Assembly: GCF_028736155.1 (NCBI RefSeq)
Contig: NZ_CP117879.1
Location: forward strand, 2,480,001 to 2,544,000
Source: Flavobacterium sp. KACC 22763
Lineage (GTDB): Bacteria > Bacteroidota > Bacteroidia > Flavobacteriales > Flavobacteriaceae
Length of the DNA: 64,000 bases
Reading direction: 5' to 3'
In this document: positions 27,301 through 34,805 of the stretch, in pieces
Layout of the letters: every line of letters starts with the position of its first letter
Position numbering within the stretch: position 1 is the first letter of the stretch
Notes under the pieces: generated by a model
Told to the model about the DNA's origin: nothing
What the model saw: the letters and a program-made list of their open reading frames with translations, nothing else
Database searches by the model: none
Position numbers and translations under genes: made by a program

Positions 27301-30300
27301 TCATCGATTATAGAAATGGTATGAATAAATTTGTTGCCAAAATAGGTAACAATAATTTCAACTATATAGGTGCAAGTGAAGGGCAATTTATTTATGTATC
27401 TGTTCAAATTAGTAATCATGCAGATAATGTGTTCGATATATGTCCATTTCTAACAAGCAACTACGCTCCAACATCTTCTTCTTTAAAGATAAACAATAGC
27501 TTACAATCTCGCCAAGATGCCATGTTAGCAAAAACACCCCTAAAACTAGGCACACCAACCTGCAGTGACATCTGCGTTCCTCCAACAGTTACCCCAGTAG
27601 TTTGTGGAGACAAATGGCAGGAATTCAAAACTCGTATGTCTGCTCAGATACCTACATACGATCTTCCAAAAAAATTAAAAGACAATGGTGTTTTCTTCTG
27701 TGAGGCTAATTATGGCTATATCAGTAAAGAATATGTAGACTATTTGGTTAAATTCGATGTTAAGACTCCGCAAGATGCAATGTTCTTAACTATTGCCGAA
27801 TTTGGAAGCACTAATCTTAAATATGGCAATCCAAAGACCACTGAAACAATTACTGCTTATTATGCTTACATTGAAACACAGAAAACAAATCCCACAGAAG
27901 AAACTAAAAACTGGAATGATTTTGCCAACTCATATGTTATTACAAATGACTTTTGCGCACCAGCAACGTTAACTCCATCGTTTAGTTTAGAACTTCCAGT
28001 AGATCTAGGAACTAAAACACCTTGTGAAATCTATAAAAAAGCGATAAACAATATTAATATCCAACAAGTTTCTGATGCTTTCTATGAAGAGAAAAAAGAA
28101 GCTTTCAAACAAAAATATCTTAAAGCGGCTTTTGAAGGTTTAAATGAAACTTTAACCAAAACGGCTATTGATAAAGAATACCAATATACTTTATACTATT
28201 ATGATCAGGCTGGAAATTTAGTTCAAACTGTTCCGCCTGAAGGTGTACAACGCGTTTCTCCAGCTTCAAATGAAACTATTAATGATATACGTAAAAATAA
28301 CGTTCTGAAAGAAGATACTGCAGATGTAAACGGACAAAAGGTCGCACCTTCAAATACGCTTCAGACTCAATACCGTTACAATTCATTGAATCAGCTGGTG
28401 TGGCAGAAAACCCCAGACGGTGGTGAAACACGTTTTGCTTATGATAACTTAGGCAGAATTATAGCAAGCCAGAACAGCAATCAGACTGGAAACTCACAAT
28501 TTAGTTATACCCGCTATGATTTCTTGGGAAGAATTACTGAAGCTGGGCAATTAAAAACAAAAGCAGGCATTGTTTTATCTATCAATGAAAACGGAAGACT
28601 TGTTGATGCCAGCAACAACCTAATTCCTACTGATGCAGTAAAAACAGCAATCAATTACCCGTACAATATTGCCGACAATACTGAACAAGTAACTAAAACA
28701 ATTTATGATCGTCCTGTAAAAGATACCGAAAACTGGTTTACATCTTATGGTTCAGATAATAATCATAAGAGAGTAACTGCAGTATTGTACTTTGATACAC
28801 TTACTGGCCAGTCAGCTTTGGATACTTATACTAATGGTGTTTTCTATGATTATGATGTTCACGGAAACGTTAAAGAGTTAATTCATAATAATAACAATGC
28901 TTCACTGAAAAGAATGGGCGTTGCCAGAAAAAAAATAGTTTACGATTATGATTTAATAAGCGGAAATGTAAATAAAGTGACTTATCAGCCAAATGATGCT
29001 AATGAACAGTTTATCCACCGCTACCAATATGATGCCGATAATAGAATCCAACAGGTTTATACCAGTAAAGACAATATTATCTGGGAAAAAGAAGCCAATT
29101 ACTTATACTACGATCACGGACCATTGGCTCGTATAGATCTTGGAGATAAACAAGTTCAGGGTCTGGATTACATCTACACACTTCAAGGATGGCTGAAAGG
29201 CGTCAATTCAGAAAGAATCGGAAAAGATTTCGATGCTGGAAAAGATGGTTTAAATGTAGCTCAGGATGCTTTTGGCTTTGCCTTAAATTACTATAATGGC
29301 GATTATAAATCGCGTTCTGGAAGCAGAGACAATGCTATTTTCAGCTATAGCAAAGAACAGAATCTGGCAAAAGCAGACAATGATCTTTATAACGGAAATA
29401 TTAAAGAAATGGTTACGTCATTGACAGACCATAACCAAAATATTATTCCGACACAGTTTAATTTCTATAGTTACGACCAGCTGAACCGAATTAGAGAAAT
29501 GAGTTCTCAATCTATTCTTGGAACTACAGCCTCTAATAGTTATGCTTCTAAGTACGATTATGATAAAAACGGTAATTTAAAAACGATGTTCAATTCTGCT
29601 CCTAAAAATGGTGCGATTACATCAATGGATCAGTTAACATATAATTATTACTCTGATACAAACCGATTAAAAAATGTAAAAGATGCTATTGCAAATGATG
29701 TCTTTACAAATGGATCTCCTAATGACACTTCTTTGGATATAGACAACCAAATTGAAGACGAAAATTATGTTTATGACAACATTGGTCAATTAACACAAGA
29801 CAAACAGGAAGGAATCCAAATTGATTGGCGTGTAGATGGCAAAGTTAAATCGGTTACCAAAAATAACGGAACCGTTATCAGTTTTGAGTATGATGGTTTA
29901 GGCAACAGAATTGCTAAAACCGTAGCAACAGCGACTAAAACTACTACAACTTATTACCTGCGTGATGCGCAAGGCAATGTGTTGAGCACATATGAGATGA
30001 TCAAAGAAGGAAATCAAATTACTTATTTCCTTGTTGAACAAGACATCTATGGAAGCAGCCGACTTGGAGCTGAAAAACACAGAATGCAAATCAGTCAGGA
30101 AACAGTTCCTCAACAGTTAAGAATGGCTGCAATGAGCAGTAAAATGGCAAGTACAGAATCTGTAAGTTTAATGCAGACAAATGCTGTCGCAACTGAAGGC
30201 GCTCAATCAGGATTAGACTTTGACCAGCCAACCGATAATGCTTCGTGGATGGAAGTTGAAGGAAATTCGATCAACTTATTTGATAACTCGTTTACAAAAA

Positions 30301-32618
30301 CAAAATCGGTAACTCTTAATGGGCACTTAAAGATCAATGAATCAGACAATAATAAAGTAAAACTGCTTGCTGCGCTTCACGGAACTTTAAAAGAAGGTCA
30401 GAAATGGCCACAGGACGGTACTTTTTCTTATTTAAGCTCATTATTTCTATCTGTTGAGAAAACTGCAACTGGTTATAAACCATACATTTCGATTGTTAAA
30501 TACAAAAGAAACCACAACTGGTACAAAAACAACTCTGGCAACAGACGTTACAGTTATAGAAGCTATAGATACAGAACAGACTATAAAATAGGGGATTTAG
30601 CAATACCAGAAGACGAATGGGACATTAAAGCTGTCATCAAAGAAGGCGATACTAAAGGATCTAACTATACGGTACAATTGATTATTAACGGAAACGTTTA
30701 TAATGCAGTAGCTCAAACAACGGTTACAGAAATGAATGGTGAAGAAAATAAGGCTATGAGTAGCGGTTCTGCAGATATTAGTATTGTATTGCCTAAAAAC
30801 TCACTTGGCGCAACAACAATAAGTTATCGTCCTGGTGGAGCTCTTGTCAAGTATGAAGCTTTAAAAGCTGAATTATGCGATTTCAGCTATTCTATCAATA
30901 ACGGACAAGATACTGAAGAATTAAAAGTGAACGAATACAGTTTTGATGAAACATCAGGAGATTATGCTGGTTCTATCAATGGACAATTGATGACCTTAAA
31001 AGGTAATAGACCATTCACTAGTGAGCCTGCATTTACAACTGTAGATTTTGCACAAACTTTCTGCGGATCTAAAGAAGGAGATATCGATGGTGACGGTGTA
31101 AAAGATACCGTTGACAAGTGTCCTTACATTTTCAATCCTGGCCAGGAAGATGATGACAATGACGGTTTTGGAAACGTATGTGATAACTGTCGCTATAAGC
31201 CAAACCCTGACCAAGCAGATGCTGATGGTGACGGTGTAGGTGATGTCTGTGATAATTGCAAAAATAAAGCTAACTTTGATCAAAAAGATACAGATGGTGA
31301 TGGTGTTGGTGACGTTTGCGATAATTGCATAGCAAAATCAAATAAAGACCAAACAGACAACAACAACAATGGTATTGGTGACGTCTGCGAAGGAGAAGCA
31401 CAAGGAGAAGGTAAAAATGCGATTGCCCGCGAACCTATCACCGCTTACCGTTTTGTAGGTGACAAACAGTACGAATTATCGAACCATTTAGGTAACGTTC
31501 TCACGGTAATTACAGACAGAAGTATTTTCGATGGTGATCATTTTACAGCCGATGTAACTAGCTTCTCAGATTACTATCCTTTCGGAATGCTCGTACCGTC
31601 ACGCCACGGAAGCTCCGATTCGTATAGATATGGGTTTAATGGGAAAGAAAAGGATGATGAAGTTAAAGGTGAGGGTGCTCAATATGATTATGGTTTCAGA
31701 ATTTATGACCCAAGAATTGGAAAATTTTTATCGGAAGACCCTTTATTTCAAACATACCCATGGCTAACACCTTATCAGTTCGCTAGTAATAGTCCTATTT
31801 GGGCAGTTGACCAAGATGGTTTAGAAAGCAAAATTGTTATTCTAGGACAAAATGGGTTACCTACAATTATGAAAAAAAACAATGATAATTTAGTTGAATG
31901 GCAAGCCAAAAAAGCTAGTTATTATAAAGCTTTTGCAAATCATGTTGGATGGGTAGAAGGAAAAGATGAGTATCAAAAATACGGTTCGCCTGGACCGATT
32001 GGAGGTACGCTTACAATAAATGCCATGGGTAATACAGCTAAAATTTCGTATAAGGAAGGAACTGCGATGGAAGCTACTGTTGAATCATTTTCACAGGGGA
32101 TTCACGCTATGAAAGTCTTTATTTATAAACCAGATCCTCTAGTTGAAGGTTCTAGAGCATCTTCTGAGACTATTCAAAATTACGTTGCAGGTGTTACTAT
32201 GGTTTTCGGAGGAGGTATAAGTGCTGAACTAAATCTTGGTTCAAAAGGGCTAAAATTTTTAAAGACTTCTGTAGGAAAAGCAGTTTTTGAAACTATAGCA
32301 CAAGCTTTAGTAAAAGGTGATATCAAAAAAGTCGATATCTCGGATGTAGCAGCCCAAGTCTTTATTACAAATCAAAAAGCGAGGGATGTGGTGAAATCTT
32401 TTTTAGACGTGTCTGTTCAAGATGGATTTAAAGTAAAAGATTTAAACGAAGGCCTTCAAGAATTTGGATTAAGGATTGTTTTGAATAAAGCAAATGAAAA
32501 ACTTGTTCCAAATAAAGCAAATGGAAAAGTTTATATAGATCAAGGACAAAGGTACCTAATTGATATTATTAAAAAGGTAGAGCAGAAAAAAGCTAAAGAA
32601 GCATTAAAACCTAATTAA
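21378..32618 (+). CDS. Giant Rhs/YD-repeat protein with Rhs-associated core and variable C-terminal tip (3746 aa)
   Basis: Signal peptide 1-21 (FIFTLFSLLLSA). Residues about 330-420 match the Bacteroidota Rhs entry region (WLHFLTIDANHETGKKNWQY, YFDGSLRNRQTVTK, EVIYDNQGRPAIEVLP). A very long middle includes a tandem duplication of a roughly 180-residue domain (about 1666-1851 and 1852-2025; both contain AxxxKFITESNL). YD repeats run from about 2268 (YTLYYYDQAGNLVQTVPPEG) to 2900. Four thrombospondin-type-3 Ca-binding repeats (DxDGDGVxD, CDNC) sit at about 3235-3335. The Rhs core is at about 3398-3484: YYPFGMLVPSRHGSSDSYRY, YDPRIGKFLSEDPL and YQFASNSPIWAVDQDGLE. The last 262 residues are an unrecognised tip with a hydrophobic glycine stretch (NYVAGVTMVFGGGISAEL). 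In this class the shell encloses a C-terminal toxin. No nuclease, ADP-ribosyltransferase or deaminase motif was seen in this tip. Confidence 0.92.
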   Translation: MFINKYLTAFIFTLFSLLLSAQQEIHLGDKKVGNQLQGQPTLHVTDAKYADIKKQKVFTSINPTVSIHFGFDDNKSNSAEYTKIYYAEVQLRITPYDSLDVVKTSFKDLNNNPVNYPNPYLVTLRKIKHDNVTKGIQFDDYATYNLPGIHKADVQVMSITYYNQSGTAITVDNSSAYLQLKFTTDRYYNLQLSSTQSSSVLPLKHTFIKNNGTQQIEVNSASDGADEILISWSKDNVAPAVEYELEWTWIDNFAENGGTLLPNQIALTDQDFRLNSTRIQTKDIFYKIPLVYSKGYIIYRVRPVGRFLSDISKNYYGNWTSGFLESHKLISDWLHFLTIDANHETGKKNWQYQSSFAEDGKKKEVVSYFDGSLRNRQTVTKINSNNKAVVGEVIYDNQGRPAIEVLPAPVESSGIHFYPDLNKNSQSNSIYTHKDFDWDNSADKSCAPVVISGMANTSGSSKYYSGNNAVSKDHQDLVPDAALLPFSQTVYTPDNTGRISSKGGVGKDHQIGSGHEMKYFYGTPSQAELNRLFGYKVGDASHYKKNTVIDPNGQVSVSYLDPQGRTIATALAGDKKGNLVSLLDETDGTLHINTTESLLVNNDKYVSGNNGLTEDGIQLNTSVNVVKKAPITFNYGLSKTAGSFNDECLPGKYYPFVYDWSMTMTDDCANELLFSTNNSPLSAQIGTISTNSFSPSTLDFTNKLFEGKIKKVDGSFLPLEEGKYSLSKNLQINAQALNQYADDYISELKNGTTCKPVTTEFNEVILETDCNVTCRSCEEALVTSYLDASDKAGYSSHFSTDESSLGNTAAREPYILTAQTNYVAANMPTISLTAEETATYTAHYQREFKALITSCRELCNQPANLCSINEEILLADVSPGGQYGSIIGLETIDPAEVANDLDPVSVFNENNQLLYNGYNQVTDVNPDTGLNETEQRTKAHWRYPVGGYKDENNEPSKISVFRNEDGTYTPNLRALEDNGAIPVEDDPSSDDENYLLVAPQYLSNVSDFLKIWQSSWAKALLPYHPEYRYYEYNAAVCNNSINNENSDGFDAKLRDLEYYNTENPQRNETIFASAGIIDNLIRSYSSIDPFYTKLDNSIEIQTEFDVRKNIMKEGLVNSFDGISFIGTQGNSIKLNMLQTAYFFAAYSNGITPVSVYEPILTKTNDELLDEIRRLPDPYLKQRIWSNFKGYYIALKEKTRTVFAHIYANKYRANNDCIGNKQSTETYKTLLKKYNTNSDKNFDDVTGLIAASQSVTPEIPAGLIDLLPICYEEIAPFFYEKEKRFVPADFSYDSGLEDPQAMAAADAKANANLYLETGKCPLALDMETFLKGLVDPNIQPNGLLLDLPAYSMPYLTAGIFNAQINPGFDLSSASLSPKILGRKTGSQNSELEIDFMVGANSIATPIILKLTGIDSYKNPCGESVTPPKWEDISGFKNIHYESYEAATKTFKFKILATIVRKGTTPTCITPEEIIIEGYTKAAVGECHFTGGIGVGETIAFEDTQCNKRERFVSALKDLIINLQGPNNFEDLNSIDITNNNVFKSGFLYTYFGVKDQDQVIFKNGPHPQWTDSRIITISVNDKILFQSTRGARGSVGKVVDMIPEAANKNGIIVKSLTSTGYQRKGWGIYTGTEKPLYFACCAPCGEWDYDGDGYGDDCGPPELPYINVNSCNLNNNVELAYEENLANVINQALLNNSFDYQIHPSSENTAITKFITESNLVEHFQSQLDFVNSVSGPNQQTTSNVNLSNYKLTYIPYYNTDDGITVFRIEFYSYGNDYTYDLISLVIPGAQNLIKKINSIDIYNGNSIRISYTDINDETFITTSAWQNIGGTQTFGVPSSSFCDFISNNPSGRETACDNNSNVEFTFEEGLKNALNEILTNNLVPETMYSTFGNPLTAKMSKFITESNLINKYQLARNWSVSNTVYPNAYSAPIQLTYFKIVNDYKIEFYNNNFILEGAIEFQNWEIKRNRVEYVFIDYRNGMNKFVAKIGNNNFNYIGASEGQFIYVSVQISNHADNVFDICPFLTSNYAPTSSSLKINNSLQSRQDAMLAKTPLKLGTPTCSDICVPPTVTPVVCGDKWQEFKTRMSAQIPTYDLPKKLKDNGVFFCEANYGYISKEYVDYLVKFDVKTPQDAMFLTIAEFGSTNLKYGNPKTTETITAYYAYIETQKTNPTEETKNWNDFANSYVITNDFCAPATLTPSFSLELPVDLGTKTPCEIYKKAINNINIQQVSDAFYEEKKEAFKQKYLKAAFEGLNETLTKTAIDKEYQYTLYYYDQAGNLVQTVPPEGVQRVSPASNETINDIRKNNVLKEDTADVNGQKVAPSNTLQTQYRYNSLNQLVWQKTPDGGETRFAYDNLGRIIASQNSNQTGNSQFSYTRYDFLGRITEAGQLKTKAGIVLSINENGRLVDASNNLIPTDAVKTAINYPYNIADNTEQVTKTIYDRPVKDTENWFTSYGSDNNHKRVTAVLYFDTLTGQSALDTYTNGVFYDYDVHGNVKELIHNNNNASLKRMGVARKKIVYDYDLISGNVNKVTYQPNDANEQFIHRYQYDADNRIQQVYTSKDNIIWEKEANYLYYDHGPLARIDLGDKQVQGLDYIYTLQGWLKGVNSERIGKDFDAGKDGLNVAQDAFGFALNYYNGDYKSRSGSRDNAIFSYSKEQNLAKADNDLYNGNIKEMVTSLTDHNQNIIPTQFNFYSYDQLNRIREMSSQSILGTTASNSYASKYDYDKNGNLKTMFNSAPKNGAITSMDQLTYNYYSDTNRLKNVKDAIANDVFTNGSPNDTSLDIDNQIEDENYVYDNIGQLTQDKQEGIQIDWRVDGKVKSVTKNNGTVISFEYDGLGNRIAKTVATATKTTTTYYLRDAQGNVLSTYEMIKEGNQITYFLVEQDIYGSSRLGAEKHRMQISQETVPQQLRMAAMSSKMASTESVSLMQTNAVATEGAQSGLDFDQPTDNASWMEVEGNSINLFDNSFTKTKSVTLNGHLKINESDNNKVKLLAALHGTLKEGQKWPQDGTFSYLSSLFLSVEKTATGYKPYISIVKYKRNHNWYKNNSGNRRYSYRSYRYRTDYKIGDLAIPEDEWDIKAVIKEGDTKGSNYTVQLIINGNVYNAVAQTTVTEMNGEENKAMSSGSADISIVLPKNSLGATTISYRPGGALVKYEALKAELCDFSYSINNGQDTEELKVNEYSFDETSGDYAGSINGQLMTLKGNRPFTSEPAFTTVDFAQTFCGSKEGDIDGDGVKDTVDKCPYIFNPGQEDDDNDGFGNVCDNCRYKPNPDQADADGDGVGDVCDNCKNKANFDQKDTDGDGVGDVCDNCIAKSNKDQTDNNNNGIGDVCEGEAQGEGKNAIAREPITAYRFVGDKQYELSNHLGNVLTVITDRSIFDGDHFTADVTSFSDYYPFGMLVPSRHGSSDSYRYGFNGKEKDDEVKGEGAQYDYGFRIYDPRIGKFLSEDPLFQTYPWLTPYQFASNSPIWAVDQDGLESKIVILGQNGLPTIMKKNNDNLVEWQAKKASYYKAFANHVGWVEGKDEYQKYGSPGPIGGTLTINAMGNTAKISYKEGTAMEATVESFSQGIHAMKVFIYKPDPLVEGSRASSETIQNYVAGVTMVFGGGISAELNLGSKGLKFLKTSVGKAVFETIAQALVKGDIKKVDISDVAAQVFITNQKARDVVKSFLDVSVQDGFKVKDLNEGLQEFGLRIVLNKANEKLVPNKANGKVYIDQGQRYLIDIIKKVEQKKAKEALKPN

Positions 32619-32619
32619 T

Positions 32620-32994
32620 ATGAAAAACACAAAAAAAATTATTTTGGCTTTAATTATTGTCGTTATAGTTTCTATAAGTTTAAAAAAAACAATCGTTAAT
32701 TATTATGAAAAAAAGAAATTGTTTACTAATTCAAAAATTATAGATGGAGTAATTACAAAATATTATGAAATTGGCATTGCAAATTATTATTTGGATTACA
32801 GATATTGCGTAGATGGAATTTTTTATGAAAAAGAAGTGATTCCTTCTAAGCTTTTTAAAAAATGTGAAAAAAATAATTGGTGTATAAATAAAAAGATATA
32901 TGTTAGATATTATGTAGATAATCCATCAATAAGTGAGCCAATATTAGACAGTACTGCAAACTCCGATGACGCGGATATATCAACGCAACGATAG
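32620..32994 (+). CDS. Small membrane protein, putative immunity protein of the Rhs tip
   Basis: 124 residues, starting one base after the Rhs stop, which is the classical immunity position. One N-terminal membrane segment (residues 6-22, ILALIIVVIVSISLK), then a beta-rich domain (GVITKYYEIGIANYYLDYRY, then KKIYVRYYVDNPSISEPIL). It shares size, topology and the pattern G/K-x-Y-x-I/V...NP...I-L with the protein at 34806-35168, which sits in the same position behind the orphan tip. It loosely resembles DUF3592-type small membrane proteins. About the last 12 codons and the stop lie inside a dispersed inverted-repeat element (32958-33020), so the native C-terminus has probably been replaced. Confidence 0.6.
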   Translation: MKNTKKIILALIIVVIVSISLKKTIVNYYEKKKLFTNSKIIDGVITKYYEIGIANYYLDYRYCVDGIFYEKEVIPSKLFKKCEKNNWCINKKIYVRYYVDNPSISEPILDSTANSDDADISTQR

Positions 32995-33020
32995 CGTAGA
33001 TTTGCAATCTGTGCGCGTAA
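32958..33020 (-). repeat. REP-like inverted element, left copy flanking the recombinase
   Basis: Contains the palindrome AGATTTGCAATCT with outer arms CGATAGCG and GTGCGCG. Reverse-complemented, the stretch aligns with 34571-34633 at roughly 47 of 58 bases by eye, including CTATCGTTG and CATCGG. The two copies therefore face each other across the recombinase gene. The copy overlaps the end of the immunity-like gene. Confidence 0.75.
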
Positions 33021-33030
33021 TGTAAAGCCT

Positions 33031-33127
33031 CCAGCAGGTGCGAGCGTCACGCTTATGGACGTAAAGAAAATCTATAAAAACAAATTTATTTAAATTGAAA
33101 ACCTCGCAAAAGTGCGAGGTTTTTTGT
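33031..33127 (+). repeat. Direct repeat ending in a terminator, copy 1
   Basis: Carries GCGAGCGTCACGCT, an A-rich spacer with AAAACAAAT, and ends in an AACCTCG...CGAGGTT hairpin. Copy 2 at 33172-33267 has the same order and clear similarity along its length. Confidence 0.75.
33098..33125 (+). terminator. Terminator after the immunity-like gene, copy 1
   Basis: AAAACCTCGC pairs with GCGAGGTTTT across a 6-base loop, followed by further T residues. It ends the Rhs/immunity transcript. Confidence 0.85.
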
Positions 33128-33171
33128 TATAAATTAAAGAAAAAATGTGGTTATGGTTTTATTTAATAACT

Positions 33172-33267
33172 CCCCTGCTAGCGCGAGCGTCACGCTCGTG
33201 AACGCAAGAAAATTGACAAAAACAAATCCAATAAATGAAAACCTCGTATAAATTACGAGGTTTTTTT
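33172..33267 (+). repeat. Direct repeat ending in a terminator, copy 2
   Basis: Second copy of the 33031-33127 unit: GCGAGCGTCACGCTCGTG (CGAGCGT/ACGCTCG hairpin), AAAACAAAT spacer, then an AACCTCG terminator whose loop sequence differs. Confidence 0.75.
33238..33267 (+). terminator. Terminator, copy 2, between convergent genes
   Basis: AAAACCTCGTA pairs with TACGAGGTTTT around a TAAAT loop and runs into TTTTTTT. It lies just beyond the stop of the minus-strand recombinase and could also help end that transcript. Confidence 0.85.
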
Positions 33268-33305
33268 ATTCCAAAGCATAGAACAAATTAAGGCTCTGTT
33301 TTTAT

Positions 33306-34394
33306 TCAATAACTCTCCAATTTACTATGTACCTTTTCAATCTCTTTATCCATATAAGCCTGCGCATAATGAACATATCGATTAAAAGAAGTGCTAGCAT
33401 GACTATGCCCACTAATCTTACGAACTAAATGTTCTGGCATTCCTAAAATCAATAAAGTAGTAATGGCAGTTCTACGCATCATGTGAGAACTCATTTTATC
33501 ACAAAAACGATTTTTTGAAATATCTGTTTTCCTTGTTATTTTTTGAGTTTTTCCCTGTTTTTCTCTTGAAACTTCGATCGGTGATGTAAAGCCGGCAAGC
33601 TCACCTATATGTTTCAAGCTTTTGTTGAAATTAAACAAACTAATACTTCCAAAAAGAGGAGTCTTGCTATTTGAAGAGGTATAACGTTGAAAGATAGTTA
33701 TGGCGTAAGCTGAAAGCTTAATAAAGCTAAAGGTTTTAGTTTTCTTTGATTTTAGTTTCAGATACCATTCCCCATCTATTTTTTCAAAGTTTTTATTGGT
33801 CAACAAAAAGATATCAGAATAACGCAAACCAGTAGAACACCCAAACACAAAAATATCTTTTATACGTCTGTAGCTTGGTATAAGGGTTTGCTCAAATTCT
33901 TTATCATGAATTAAAAATTTAAGTTGCTCTGGCGATAAGACAAAGATTTCTATCTCTTCTTTTCGGACATAAAATAAACGCTGAAAATCACCAGTGTTTA
34001 AATCTTTATCATTTTTAAGGTAATTAAAAAAAACACGAATAACTTTTATATTGGCTCCAACATAGTTATCATGACAGCCTTTTTTGTACAAAAACTCTGT
34101 AAACTTTTGGTAAAATTTTTTCCAATAACTTTTCTCAGATGTAAACTCTCGTTTGTCTAGTTTTGAAGCATCGCAAATACGTAATTCAAATTTGGTTTCA
34201 GTTGAAAACTGAATCAAGTTGTTTAATACATATTTATAGTTTTGTATTGAATCTGCTTTTATTCTTTCTCCATTTTTTTTAAGCCGTTTACCTGTTTCAG
34301 TTTCTTTTATGAATTGTTTGAATAAAGGAATTATTGGACTAGTTTTTTTCATGGATTGTTTTTTCATTTTTGTATTTGCAATATAATAAAACAC
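33306..34394 (-). CDS. Tyrosine recombinase/integrase inside the Rhs tip region
   Basis: Up to 362 residues; starts at Met10 or Met15 are also possible. The N-terminal SAM-like core-binding domain spans about 20-130 (SIQNYKYVLNNLIQFS). The catalytic domain has all expected residues: Arg191 in STGLRYSD, a Lys near 218 in LKSKKTK, His304 and Arg307 in HMMRRTA, His330 in SGHSH, and nucleophile Tyr340 in FNRYVHYA. An extra basic stretch (about 275-300) precedes the HxxR box, as seen in several Bacteroidota integrases. It is not obviously an integron IntI. The gene lies between the current Rhs tip and the inverted orphan tip, bracketed by inverted REP-like elements and doubled terminators. Catalysing tip-cassette rearrangement is an attractive inference; a remnant of an integrated element is the alternative. 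Confidence 0.9.
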   Translation of the reverse strand: MFYYIANTKMKKQSMKKTSPIIPLFKQFIKETETGKRLKKNGERIKADSIQNYKYVLNNLIQFSTETKFELRICDASKLDKREFTSEKSYWKKFYQKFTEFLYKKGCHDNYVGANIKVIRVFFNYLKNDKDLNTGDFQRLFYVRKEEIEIFVLSPEQLKFLIHDKEFEQTLIPSYRRIKDIFVFGCSTGLRYSDIFLLTNKNFEKIDGEWYLKLKSKKTKTFSFIKLSAYAITIFQRYTSSNSKTPLFGSISLFNFNKSLKHIGELAGFTSPIEVSREKQGKTQKITRKTDISKNRFCDKMSSHMMRRTAITTLLILGMPEHLVRKISGHSHASTSFNRYVHYAQAYMDKEIEKVHSKLESY

Positions 34395-34460
34395 AATAAG
34401 AAATTGTATGCATTATTCAAATTATGATTTACAACTATTTATTAAAAGAAGAGAGATAGT

Positions 34461-34602
34461 GAATTGGCGAGTAAAGGAATTTGACATCTATAATTAAGAA
34501 AAAACTGCAACTAGATAATGAATTCCAGTTGCAGTTTGTTGATGTTAGTAGTAAACTGTGTGGCTTTACTTTGCGGGCACAGATTTCAAATCTGCGCTAT
34601 CG
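34461..34602 (+). repeat. Direct repeat (terminator plus REP palindrome), unit 1
   Basis: Unit of 142 bases: TTGACATCTATAATTAA, an AAACTGCAACT hairpin, a spacer, then the GCGGGCACAGAT...ATCTGCGCTATCG palindrome. An equal-length unit follows at 34627-34768 in the same orientation. Confidence 0.75.
34502..34537 (-). terminator. Hairpin terminator, unit 1
   Basis: AAACTGCAACT (34502-34512) pairs with AGTTGCAGTTT (34527-34537). On the minus strand the stem runs into T residues, so it could end the transcript of the immunity-like gene at 34806-35168. Confidence 0.6.
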
Positions 34603-34633
34603 TTGTGGCGACATATTCGAGCCATCGGGATTG
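34571..34633 (+). repeat. REP-like inverted element, right copy flanking the recombinase
   Basis: GCGGGCACAGATTTCAAATC, then TGCGCTATCGTTG and, after about 15 bases, CATCGGGATT. It is the inverted partner of 32958-33020. The two enclose the recombinase and the terminator repeats. Confidence 0.75.
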
Positions 34634-34768
34634 GAAAGTAAAAGAAATTGACATCTATAATTAAAAAACTGCAACTAGAAAATGTTCTGGTTGCAGTTTT
34701 TTTTTGCTTTTATAGATAAGCAGGTGTTGATTAACTCTGCGGGCACAGATTGCAAATCTGCGCTATCG
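34627..34768 (+). repeat. Direct repeat (terminator plus REP palindrome), unit 2
   Basis: Second 142-base copy of the unit at 34461. It ends in the REP palindrome GGGCACAGATTGCAAATCTG at 34741-34760, followed by CGCTATCG. Confidence 0.75.
34664..34705 (-). terminator. Strong bidirectional terminator, unit 2
   Basis: A 17-bp stem containing one G-U wobble (34664-34680 with 34685-34701) and an AATG loop, with T runs on both strands. It follows the minus-strand immunity-like gene. Confidence 0.8.
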
Positions 34769-34805
34769 TGGAGATTGCTTTTCAGCATGAGTCTTGGAAA
34801 TGTTA

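Noticed and set aside
4954..32618. Type IX secretion cargo
   Set aside because: The C-termini of the 1880-, 810-, 1691-, 784- and 3746-residue proteins do not show the usual CTD strand pattern with a Lys-rich ending, so I did not annotate sorting domains.
33306..34768. Integron (IntI with attC cassette array)
   Set aside because: The recombinase plus palindromic repeats and immunity-like cassettes recall an integron. However, the protein looks like a general Bacteroidota tyrosine integrase, and the repeats lack the ordered GTTRRRY/RYYYAAC core-site layout of attC.
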